This document shows, piece after piece, positions 15,940 through 22,227 of a DNA stretch of 23,910 bases. Both the position numbers and the translations under genes were made by a program. The notes under the pieces are model-generated. The model was not told where the DNA came from. It ran no database searches and was given only the letters and a program-made list of their open reading frames with translations. How positions within the stretch are numbered: position 1 is the stretch's first letter; each line of letters starts with the position of its first letter. Location of the stretch: IMG/VR virus record IMGVR_UViG_3300036761_000941, positions 1 through 23,910 of that record; one strand, 5' to 3'. The stretch is from a virus.

Positions 15940-16560
15940 ATGTGTCGCGAGGGCTTGATTGTGGGTGGATTCGCCTCAGTCAAGTGGTATTACAAGCCGC
16001 TCCAGTGGGGGCTTCAGAAGGAGGGGTTCGATGTGGAATTCATCCATCCCGCCCCTCGCTTCGATGTCTTCGGCATCAATGTCTGGCCGCTTGAAGTCTT
16101 CCTCGCCAACGCGATCCCTGCCGTCAACGCGATCCCCGGTGATCTGTTCCTTGTCGGTCACAGCTTGGGGGGTATTCAGTCCATTTTGCTGGCAGACCTC
16201 TTCCCCGACAAGATCAGGAAGGTTTTCGCCATTGGCACTCCAGTGTGGGGTTGTCCGCTTCAGATGTATGAGGACGCTATCCGCACAATGCTCAATGTTC
16301 CGCAAGGCGAGTTGGAACGTTTCCGCCAGGAGATTGTCCCGCGCAATGCGAAAAAGATCGTCACGGTGTCTTGTGAAGATGACATCCTCGCGCCTCGTCC
16401 GAAATGTGCAATTGAGGGCGCGACGAACTACGTCGTGACGGCGGACGAGACGGGCAGATCGTCGTCCCACCTGCTCCTGCCGTATTTGGCCGCTACTATT
16501 CGGATCATCTCTGAGGAGACCCGAGCGATTATTGACACTCCTCTTATCCAACCCGCCTGA
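15940..16560 (+). CDS. Alpha/beta hydrolase (lipase/esterase), possible lysis esterase
   Basis: A 206-residue protein. The ATG at 15940 is eight bases after AAGGAG (15926-15931). The nucleophile elbow is G73-H74-S75-L76-G77-G78. An Asp at 147 or 148 (CEDDILAPR) and H177 (SSSHLLLPYL) complete a plausible Ser-Asp-His triad in the correct order. There is no signal peptide and no membrane segment. The early segment (LIVGGFASVKWYYKPLQWGL) matches the opening strand and loop of lipases. Phages of mycolic-acid bacteria encode such hydrolases as LysB, which releases the outer lipid layer during lysis, and that is one possible role here. Alternatives are a virion esterase for surface polysaccharide or an intracellular esterase. 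Confidence 0.75.
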   Translation: MCREGLIVGGFASVKWYYKPLQWGLQKEGFDVEFIHPAPRFDVFGINVWPLEVFLANAIPAVNAIPGDLFLVGHSLGGIQSILLADLFPDKIRKVFAIGTPVWGCPLQMYEDAIRTMLNVPQGELERFRQEIVPRNAKKIVTVSCEDDILAPRPKCAIEGATNYVVTADETGRSSSHLLLPYLAATIRIISEETRAIIDTPLIQPA

Positions 16561-16561
16561 G

Positions 16562-16590
16562 TTGCCTTCCTGAAACAGTTGTAGTAGGGT
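16562..16590 (+). promoter_or_regulatory. Leaderless-type promoter for the MazG-like gene
   Basis: TTGCCT (16562-16567), a 17-base spacer, TAGGGT (16585-16590), then six bases to ATG 16597. This geometry is identical to the promoters at 18373 and 18755. Transcription would start at or next to the A of the ATG, giving a leaderless mRNA. The recurring AAACAGTTGTAGTA element (16573-16586) occupies the spacer and runs into the -10 box. Confidence 0.55.
16573..16586 (+). promoter_or_regulatory. AAACAGTTGTAGTA element
   Basis: An exact 13-base repeat (AACAGTTGTAGTA) of the element at 7931-7943. It lies inside the spacer of the promoter of the gene at 16597. The overlap suggests either an operator controlling that promoter or an alternative phage-specific promoter. 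Confidence 0.45.
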
Positions 16591-16596
16591 ACAAGG

Positions 16597-17043
16597 ATGA
16601 GCTTGAAGCGCAAGCGCCGTGAGGAAGTGAAGGGTCCATCATGGGCAGCATTGAGAAGTGCAGCCGCCAAAACCGCTCGCACACGTGGTGATGGTACAAA
16701 CCCGAAGGACGCAATTGCTTCCAACAAGCCCCCGCTGGCACTTGTTCCAACCGGGCTACTGATACCCCTATCTCGGGTCATGGAATTGGGTGCTAAGAAG
16801 TACGGCCTGTGGAATTGGCGGGCTACGAAGGTTCGCTATTCTGTCTACATCCATGCGGCGATACGGCACATCCTCTCCGCGATGGATGGAGAGGACCTCG
16901 ATCCTGAGTCGGGTCAGCCTCACATCGCTCACGCCGCTGCCTGCGTAGCGATACTCCTCGATGCGGCATCGGTGGGGACTTTGGTGGATGATCGAGTGAA
17001 GGGGGCAGCGGCACGGTTGATCGTAGAAGCTACCAAGAAGTAG
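16597..17043 (+). CDS. dATP/dGTP diphosphohydrolase-like protein (MazG superfamily)
   Basis: A 148-residue protein. After a basic N-terminal tail, residues 35-120 show the pattern of the phage dATP/dGTP diphosphohydrolase N-terminal family (formerly DUF5664): NPKDAIASNKPPLALVP (35-51), LGAKKYGLWNWR (64-75), then AAIRHILSAMDGEDLDPESG (87-106) and HIAHAAACVAILL (109-121). The acidic residues and His in the helices are the expected metal-binding positions of an all-alpha NTP pyrophosphohydrolase. Family members hydrolyse purine dNTPs and can shift the nucleotide pool. Whether this one acts in base modification or only pool control is unknown. It has its own leaderless-type promoter. Confidence 0.7.
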   Translation: MSLKRKRREEVKGPSWAALRSAAAKTARTRGDGTNPKDAIASNKPPLALVPTGLLIPLSRVMELGAKKYGLWNWRATKVRYSVYIHAAIRHILSAMDGEDLDPESGQPHIAHAAACVAILLDAASVGTLVDDRVKGAAARLIVEATKK

Positions 17044-17054
17044 TCGGAGGACAC

Positions 17055-18167
17055 GTGGCAAAAAGAGCCGAGTCCGACGCAGACGGTAAAAGTCTACTCA
17101 AGCGCATCGCAGGGCTGATTCAGCGCACGGCCAAGAAGTATAAGGTCGCGCCCTACGATGTTACGTCCACGCAGTTTTGGTCCGTCGTGGGCGAAAAGGT
17201 CGATGAGTGGCAGGTGCGGAAGCTTGGAGGTTTCACCGGCATTCGCGATTTGGAGTTCCCCGCTCCTCCTGAACGAGTGGAGAGCAACGCGATCCTCCCT
17301 CGCATGCGGCAGAAGACGTACAAGTACAAGCCTCCACGCTTGGAGAACTTCACCGTCCATGACAGCGCCAAACTTCGCGACCTCTTCAAGCTTGCCAAGC
17401 TGAAGGATACAGACACGTTCAACGTGTTGGTTCAGCCTGATACGCACGTTCCGGAGCACGACGAAGTGGCGGTGAATGCCTTCCTCAAGTTTGCTGACTG
17501 GTACAAGCCACACGGCTACGTGAACTTGGGTGACTTCATGGAGATGGGTTCGGTGTCGCATTGGGACCCAAAGGACGCAAGACCCCGGCGCTTCGTTCCT
17601 GAAGTGAAGGCGGCGAAGGAGCTTCTTGGGCGGATCGACAAGGCGCTGGGACCGCAGTGCATCTACAAGCGCTTCCTCATTGGCAACCATGAGGATTGGC
17701 TCGAACAGTACCTCATTACCCGTATGTCTGAAGTGTACGACGGGATCGAAGAGGTGGGTGTGAACTTGCGCGTGCAGGATTTCCTCGGTCTGAAAGACCT
17801 TGGCTACCGGGTGATTCCTCTCAACGAGATTTTACGCTTGGGGGAGCTTCACTTCATCCATGGTTTCTACACCAATATCCATCATGCCAAGAAGCACCTC
17901 GAAGTGTTTGGGTGCAATCTGATGTACGGGCACCTCCACGACGTGCAGTCTTATTCGGGTGTGTCGGTCAAGGGGGTCCATGAGTCGATGAGCATTGGCT
18001 GCCTGCGGCTCCTCAATGCGCCCTTTATGAAGGGCCGCCCGAACAACTGGAGCCACGCCTTCGCGATCATTGAGTACCGGATTGATGGCACGTACACTCG
18101 GCTCGTTCCCCTCATCGTGGATGGGAAGTTCTCCTTCTACGGAAAGGTATTCGATGGGAGGGTGTAG
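17055..18167 (+). CDS. Calcineurin-like metallophosphoesterase
   Basis: A 370-residue protein starting at GTG 17055, four bases after GGAGG (17046-17050). All five metallophosphoesterase motifs are present: D129-T-H131, G159-D160...E163, G210-N211-H212-E213, a HFIHG segment (266-270), and G292-H293-L294-H295. These bind the two catalytic metals. The enzyme could hydrolyse phosphomono- or diesters, and the substrate cannot be read from sequence. The first 70 residues form a basic helical domain (SLLKRIAGLIQRTAKKYK, then a VDEWQVRKLGGF stretch) that looks like a small nucleic-acid-binding module. This would fit a nuclease or DNA/RNA phosphatase. The gene runs directly into an ATT-started small gene. 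Confidence 0.8.
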   Translation: MAKRAESDADGKSLLKRIAGLIQRTAKKYKVAPYDVTSTQFWSVVGEKVDEWQVRKLGGFTGIRDLEFPAPPERVESNAILPRMRQKTYKYKPPRLENFTVHDSAKLRDLFKLAKLKDTDTFNVLVQPDTHVPEHDEVAVNAFLKFADWYKPHGYVNLGDFMEMGSVSHWDPKDARPRRFVPEVKAAKELLGRIDKALGPQCIYKRFLIGNHEDWLEQYLITRMSEVYDGIEEVGVNLRVQDFLGLKDLGYRVIPLNEILRLGELHFIHGFYTNIHHAKKHLEVFGCNLMYGHLHDVQSYSGVSVKGVHESMSIGCLRLLNAPFMKGRPNNWSHAFAIIEYRIDGTYTRLVPLIVDGKFSFYGKVFDGRV

Positions 18168-18169
18168 CG

Positions 18170-18376
18170 ATTCGCGTCGTTATCGGTTCACCTGAGTACA
18201 TTACCGACGTGGGGATCGGTGAGCTTGTTTACGACGACTTGACTCGTGACCTCGCAGCTATCGTTCGGATCGAGGCAGATGGTAACAGTTTTGGGGTGTG
18301 GATCGACCACCCGTACCTTGGCGGCGCCCGCCATCCGTGGGAAGTGACTCCGTTGGGACCTTGGCGCAGCATTTGA
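18170..18376 (+). CDS. Small phage protein with apparent ATT start codon
   Basis: A 68-residue frame from ATT 18170 to TGA 18374-18376. There is no ATG, GTG or TTG near its beginning. The first alternative, GTG 18209, lacks a ribosome site and would remove the opening strand. A strong GGGAGGG (18156-18162) lies seven bases before the ATT. The translation has coherent protein character: RVVIGSPEYITDVGIGELVY, then an IVRIEADGNSFGVWIDHP stretch, then GGARHPWEVTPLGPW. This is a small beta domain with a 'YLGG-RHPWEVTP' ending that I associate loosely with small phage proteins. It fills what would otherwise be a 240-base gap, and its stop lies inside the next promoter's -35 box. A -1 frameshift from the upstream gene is a less likely alternative. 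Confidence 0.6.
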   Translation: MRVVIGSPEYITDVGIGELVYDDLTRDLAAIVRIEADGNSFGVWIDHPYLGGARHPWEVTPLGPWRSI

Positions 18377-18401
18377 CAATCGTGCTGTGCTAGTGTACTC
18401 T
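18373..18401 (+). promoter_or_regulatory. Leaderless-type promoter
   Basis: A perfect -35 TTGACA (18373-18378), a 17-base spacer, TACTCT (18396-18401), then six bases to ATG 18408. There is no ribosome site between the -10 and the ATG, so the mRNA is predicted to be leaderless. The TGA stop of the preceding gene (18374-18376) is contained in the -35 hexamer. Confidence 0.75.
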
Positions 18402-18407
18402 TCGACG

Positions 18408-18758
18408 ATGATCCGCCGCAACTGTGAACCGCGTTACGACATCGGCCACCGGGGTCGCCTGGGCGTAGAGACGAACTACGCCGAGCAGTTGCTTGAAGGC
18501 GGCGGGCGGGTCGTTGCGCACAAGGCATCCGTCTGTCGTCAGGATAAGACGAAGAAGAGCCCTCGCCCCTGTCCGCTCCACGGTCGCACGCAGCACCACA
18601 TGCGCGCATGGGCGCAGAACTGGCGTGACGACCGGGGTGTCATGGAGCGCATCTGCCCGCACGGCATCGGGCACCCCGACCCCGACGACCCCGCTTTCCA
18701 GAAGAACGAGTACGAAGGCGTTCATGGATGTGATGGCTGCTGCCGCCCGCCTGCTTGA
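18408..18758 (+). CDS. Cys/His-rich phage protein (CPHGIGHPDPD...HGCDGC type)
   Basis: A 116-residue protein. The ATG at 18408 is chosen over upstream GTG 18387 because it sits six bases after the -10 of a clear promoter. The C-terminus (residues 82-112) has ICPHGIGHPDPDD and VHGCDGCC, with C83, H85, H89, H106, C108 and C111 as possible zinc ligands. I recall this 'C-HG-GHPDPD...HGCDGC' signature from many small actinobacteriophage proteins of unknown function. A second Cys/His pair (CPLHGRTQHH, 55-64) lies in the basic middle. A nucleic-acid or regulatory role is plausible. Its TGA lies in the -35 box of the following promoter. Confidence 0.6.
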   Translation: MIRRNCEPRYDIGHRGRLGVETNYAEQLLEGGGRVVAHKASVCRQDKTKKSPRPCPLHGRTQHHMRAWAQNWRDDRGVMERICPHGIGHPDPDDPAFQKNEYEGVHGCDGCCRPPA

Positions 18759-18783
18759 CATTCGCCAATCCCTGTGGTAAGAT
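18755..18783 (+). promoter_or_regulatory. Leaderless-type promoter of the RNA-repair operon
   Basis: TTGACA (18755-18760), a 17-base spacer, TAAGAT (18778-18783), then six bases to GTG 18790. This is the best sigma-70-like promoter in the window. The upstream gene's TGA (18756-18758) lies within the -35. No Shine-Dalgarno site separates it from the start codon, so the kinase/phosphatase mRNA should be leaderless. Confidence 0.8.
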
Positions 18784-18789
18784 AGCCGC

Positions 18790-19722
18790 GTGAGGACAAT
18801 CCTCCTCCTCGTCGGCATCCCGGCTAGCGGGAAGTCCACCTTCGCGAAGGAGCACGTCCGCAAGGACCCGACCTACAAGCGGGTCAACAAGGACGAGCTT
18901 CGCTTCATGGTTCATGACGAGGACTTCAAGGGCTTCGACCGGAAGAAGGAGGACTTCATCGTCAAGGTGAGGGATGATCTGATCGTCCGTGCCCTCGATG
19001 AGGGCTACAACGTCCTCGTGGACGACACGAACATCGCGGGCAAGCATCTCGCCCGCGTGCAGGAGATCGCGGAGAAGTGGGGAAGGGAGCACAACGAACC
19101 CGTCACGATCGAGGAGAAGCTGTTCGATACTCCGCTGGAGGAGTGTCTGCGGCGGAACAAGGCGCGAACGGGACCTCGGCGGGTTCCCGACAAGGTGATT
19201 AAGGACATGCACCGTCAACTGAATCAGGACAAGGGGGTTCGTCCCTACCGCCCTTTCGTTGTAGGTCTGCCGGAGTGCATCGTCACCGACATGGACGGCA
19301 CTGCCTCCTTCCTCAACGGTCGGAACCCCTACGACGCCAAGGGTTGCATCAACGACTTGTCGAACGAGCCCGTCGTGGGGCTGCTGCACGACCTCATGCA
19401 CCGTTACGCTATTGTCGTAGTGACCGGCCGGGAGGACAAGGACCGCGAGGAGACGGAACAGTGGCTTCGTAACCATGGTCTGCGCTTCGCGGGCGCTCAT
19501 GACGGTCGTGAGGACGGTGCTCGTGTGACGGGTATTGTGGCGGTCCACATGCGCAAGACGGGCGACAAGCGAAAGGACTCCATCATCAAGCGCGAAATTT
19601 ACGAGGCGCACATCCTCCCGCACTTCAACGTCAAGTTCGTGCTGGACGACCGCAATCAGGTCGTGGACGCCATACGGGACATGGGCATCGCGGTTTTCCA
19701 AGTTGCACCTGGAGACTTTTAG
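18790..19722 (+). CDS. pseT: T4-type polynucleotide 5'-kinase / 3'-phosphatase
   Basis: A 310-residue protein, close to the 301 of T4 PseT, with both domains. The kinase has P-loop GIPASGKS (9-16), NKDELR (33-38, with the catalytic Asp35 and Arg38), VDDTN (77-81) and RTGPRRVPDKVI (126-137). The phosphatase of the HAD type has DMDGT (167-171, nucleophile Asp167), VVTGRED (210-216) and FVLDDRNQVVDAIRDMGI (283-300). It ends QVAPGDF like the T4 enzyme. It heals broken RNA or DNA ends by phosphorylating 5'-OH and removing 3'-phosphate or 2',3'-cyclic phosphate, readying them for ligation. In T4 this repairs tRNA cut by host anticodon nucleases. It starts at GTG six bases after a -10 box and leads an operon with a RlaP-type gene. 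Confidence 0.92.
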   Translation: MRTILLLVGIPASGKSTFAKEHVRKDPTYKRVNKDELRFMVHDEDFKGFDRKKEDFIVKVRDDLIVRALDEGYNVLVDDTNIAGKHLARVQEIAEKWGREHNEPVTIEEKLFDTPLEECLRRNKARTGPRRVPDKVIKDMHRQLNQDKGVRPYRPFVVGLPECIVTDMDGTASFLNGRNPYDAKGCINDLSNEPVVGLLHDLMHRYAIVVVTGREDKDREETEQWLRNHGLRFAGAHDGREDGARVTGIVAVHMRKTGDKRKDSIIKREIYEAHILPHFNVKFVLDDRNQVVDAIRDMGIAVFQVAPGDF

Positions 19723-19723
19723 G

Positions 19724-20200
19724 ATGACAGCACAGGAAGCGGTAGAGGACGCAGTAGTCGTCCTACGAGGGAAGATACGTCGCCTCCAGCCTGACCAGGG
19801 ACGGATATCCAGGCGGAACGCTCGACGGGCGGTGTGGGGCGCCATGAAGGCGCTCCGCAACGCTCTCCAGTCGCACTACCCTCGGATCGAGCGCACCCCT
19901 GACGATGCCAGTACCCGGAGCTACGTCGTGGACATCTTCGAGAAGGCGCACCGTGAGGGCCGGCGTCTCTTTGCTGACCGATGGCGTCTTGTTCGACACC
20001 ACGACTTTGGACTCTATGAACGTCGCCCACCGAACTTCCCGGATTTCATGACTTTCCGGTCGGGAATTTACACCCTTGCGCCGATGAACGTCCGTGACGC
20101 TACGAGGGCTGCACTCTGGTGTAAGAATCATCGGGTTGACACTATCTTCCGTCTGCGACGCCATGGTGATACGGAAGGTCTCGTCGCGGATATTCTATGA
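19724..20200 (+). CDS. Basic protein of unknown function in RNA-repair operon
   Basis: A 158-residue protein. The ATG at 19724 lies two bases after the kinase stop, with GGAG (19711-19714) nine bases upstream. It is Arg-rich, with a helical N-terminal half (LRGKIRRLQPDQGRISRRNA then RRAVWGAMKALRN) and a more mixed C-terminal half (FPDFMTFRSGIYTLAPMNVR). No family recognised and no enzyme motif visible. The high positive charge suggests nucleic-acid binding. Its end overlaps the next start (ATGA at 20197-20200), so it is co-translated with the RlaP-type nucleotidyltransferase. Its placement between two RNA-end enzymes makes an RNA-related role the natural hypothesis. Confidence 0.6.
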   Translation: MTAQEAVEDAVVVLRGKIRRLQPDQGRISRRNARRAVWGAMKALRNALQSHYPRIERTPDDASTRSYVVDIFEKAHREGRRLFADRWRLVRHHDFGLYERRPPNFPDFMTFRSGIYTLAPMNVRDATRAALWCKNHRVDTIFRLRRHGDTEGLVADIL

Positions 20201-21177
20201 ACCGCAGCGTCATCACTGAGCACTACAAGGGGGACCTCCCCTGGCTGGTTGAATCAACCATCTTGCTCGTCAAGGGGGGATCGCAGGCTCTTGGCACGAA
20301 TACTCCTGAGAGCGACCTTGATGTAGACGGCATCTGCATCCCGCCGAAGCGGTATTTCACAGGCTACCTGCATCGCTTCGAGCAAGCGGTGCAACATGAG
20401 CCTGACGTGGTGATCTACGACCTCCGGAAGTATTTTCAACTGGCCGCTGATTGCAACCCGAATGTCATCCAGGCGATGTGGGTGGACCCGAGTGACTACC
20501 TCTTCATCGACGATTTCGGCCGGTGGCTCATCCAGCACCGCGCGGATTTCCTTTCGCGGAAGGTCAAGCACACCTTCTCCGGCTATGCCTTCGCGCAGTT
20601 GAAGCGTATCAAAACACACCGGAAGTGGTTGCTCAATCCTCCGAAGGACAAGCCAGGGCGGAAAGCCTTTGGTCTCCCTGAGACGACGCTTGTCTCGGCG
20701 GATCAGCGCGGCGCTATCGAAGCCCTCGGACCGATGGCGTTGCAGCAGGTAGGCGTGAACGTCATGCAGGTGTACGAGCGTGAGCGGGCCTACCACAACG
20801 CCATGACCGAGTGGAGTCAGTACCTCAACTGGAAGAAGACCCGCAACCCGAAGCGTGCCGAGCTTGAGGCGAAGTTCGGCTATGATTGCAAGCACGCGAT
20901 GCACCTCGTCCGCCTCATGCGGATGTGCCGAGAGATTTTGGCTACGGCGAAGGTACAGGTGCGCCGTCCTGATTGGGAGGAGCTTCTTGCGATCCGCAAT
21001 GGCGCCTGGGAGTATGATCAGCTTGTGGAGTGGGCTGAGCAGCAGGATAGCGAATTGACGGAATTGACGAATATCAGCCCGCTCCCGCAGGCGCCTGATC
21101 GTGTATCTTTGGATCGTCTTTGCCGACGGATAGCGGAGGCTCATTTCTCAATTGTGGTAGATTCTCGCTTCGACTGA
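20197..21177 (+). CDS. RlaP-type nucleotidyltransferase (polymerase beta superfamily)
   Basis: A 326-residue protein starting within the ATGA overlap. Residues 26-44 (KGGSQALGTNTPESDLDVD) are the polymerase-beta nucleotidyltransferase signature: G28-S29 and the catalytic pair D40-X-D42. The following GICIPP...DVVIYDLRKYFQLAADCN and NPNVIQAMWV match the RlaP family (RNA-ligase-associated pol beta; formerly YcgL-like). A third acidic residue lies in VVIYDLRK. The C-terminal 200 residues are helical and basic. Family members are predicted to add nucleotides to RNA ends during repair. Adjacency to PseT strongly supports an RNA-repair role. No RNA ligase is present in this window; it may be elsewhere in the genome or supplied by the host. 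Confidence 0.75.
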   Translation: MNRSVITEHYKGDLPWLVESTILLVKGGSQALGTNTPESDLDVDGICIPPKRYFTGYLHRFEQAVQHEPDVVIYDLRKYFQLAADCNPNVIQAMWVDPSDYLFIDDFGRWLIQHRADFLSRKVKHTFSGYAFAQLKRIKTHRKWLLNPPKDKPGRKAFGLPETTLVSADQRGAIEALGPMALQQVGVNVMQVYERERAYHNAMTEWSQYLNWKKTRNPKRAELEAKFGYDCKHAMHLVRLMRMCREILATAKVQVRRPDWEELLAIRNGAWEYDQLVEWAEQQDSELTELTNISPLPQAPDRVSLDRLCRRIAEAHFSIVVDSRFD

Positions 21178-21183
21178 CCTGTC

Positions 21184-21192
21184 AAATAGTTG
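21184..21192 (+). promoter_or_regulatory. Weak copy of the AAA-AGTTG element
   Basis: AAATAGTTG in the 22-base gap before the GTG at 21200 matches the first half of the recurring element (AAACAGTTG, one change). It is followed by AAAGGG, which may serve as a very close ribosome site. Listed because of position; alone it could be chance. Confidence 0.2.
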
Positions 21193-21199
21193 AAAGGGT

Positions 21200-22225
21200 G
21201 TGGCAACCCGATTAGGCGGTCAACTCGACGCAAACAGCCTCGTCCGTCAGGTCAACACTTCCCCGTCGAATGACGTATGGATTAGTCAGGCCTCGGTTAT
21301 CGAGGAGTGGGGTCTTGGGGAGCAGGACGTTTGGCAGCGGCTCGTGGATCGGCACAACGAGCTTCTTCAGACAGGTGGCGTCCCATCGTCCCTGTGGCGG
21401 CAGTTGGAACAGGGGCTCGTCTGCACGTGTGACAAGTCCGAGACAGGTCAGGGTAGCTCGCGCTGCCCAGTGTGCAACGGGGTGAGCTTTGTTGGGGGAT
21501 ACGAGAAATTCGGGTACTCCACGATTTTCATCGCAGGCAACACACCTGGGATCACGCTCTCGGACGTGGTTGTGGCGCAGAAGACACCCTTCCAGTTCGA
21601 GCTTGCGTCGGGGAAGACAACGGGGTATGTCCTCTCGCCCCGGTTCCAGATCACGGAGAGTCTTGCCTTCACGGGTATCCAGACCTCGGGCTTTGATGGC
21701 CTGCGCAAGCTGACGCAGAATAGCATCAAGGTAGAGTATACGACGAACGACACTGATTTCTTCGACATCAGTGTGCTTGATCCATTGAATGAGCCTGCGC
21801 TCAACGTCCGATTCAAGATCACGCTTACCCGCCTTACGGCACAGGACAACCCATTCGTAACGATCCTTCGTGCCCGTTGGCAGATGCAGCGGGACACGCA
21901 GATGTTCATCAGCAAGCGGAGCTTCCCTGAGCAGCGGTGGTTGGAGAGCTTTGGCGTTCGTGTGAAGCTCGACGGCATCACATGGTGGACGACGCCTAAC
22001 CTGGGCATCGTCGGTCAGACTCCGATCCTCCTCCAGGAGGATGACCTCTTTGAGATCAGAGAGGGGGTGTACAAGCCACAGTCTTTGGACGAAGAGGATT
22101 TTCCTGTATCGGGTCGTTTCAAGCCGACGAACGTGACGTTTGTTGAGCCGAAGGGAAGGTTCCTGAGTCAACGTTTTTCGATAAGGATGATGCAGCGCGA
22201 CGAACCTGAATTGAGCGTTTTTTAG
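21200..22225 (+). CDS. Zinc-ribbon virion structural protein
   Basis: A 341-residue protein from GTG 21200. A GAAAGGG run ends only one base upstream, so the ribosome site is unusually close. After a helical N-terminus come C75-X-C77 and C89-X2-C92 in CTCDKSETGQGSSRCPVCNG, followed by SFVGGY. This is a zinc ribbon of the type seen in some large-phage baseplate or connector proteins. The remaining 240 residues are beta-rich with no enzyme motif (SIKVEYTTNDTDFFDISVLD; ITLTRLTAQDNPFVTILRAR). I infer a structural role at the neck or baseplate, with low certainty on which. It resumes the structural genes after the accessory block. Confidence 0.5.
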   Translation: MATRLGGQLDANSLVRQVNTSPSNDVWISQASVIEEWGLGEQDVWQRLVDRHNELLQTGGVPSSLWRQLEQGLVCTCDKSETGQGSSRCPVCNGVSFVGGYEKFGYSTIFIAGNTPGITLSDVVVAQKTPFQFELASGKTTGYVLSPRFQITESLAFTGIQTSGFDGLRKLTQNSIKVEYTTNDTDFFDISVLDPLNEPALNVRFKITLTRLTAQDNPFVTILRARWQMQRDTQMFISKRSFPEQRWLESFGVRVKLDGITWWTTPNLGIVGQTPILLQEDDLFEIREGVYKPQSLDEEDFPVSGRFKPTNVTFVEPKGRFLSQRFSIRMMQRDEPELSVF

Positions 22226-22227
22226 CT

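Noticed and set aside
18284-18296. GTAACAGTTTTGG as another copy of the recurring element
   Set aside because: Only AACAGTT is shared, it lies mid-gene, and there is no gene start close downstream.
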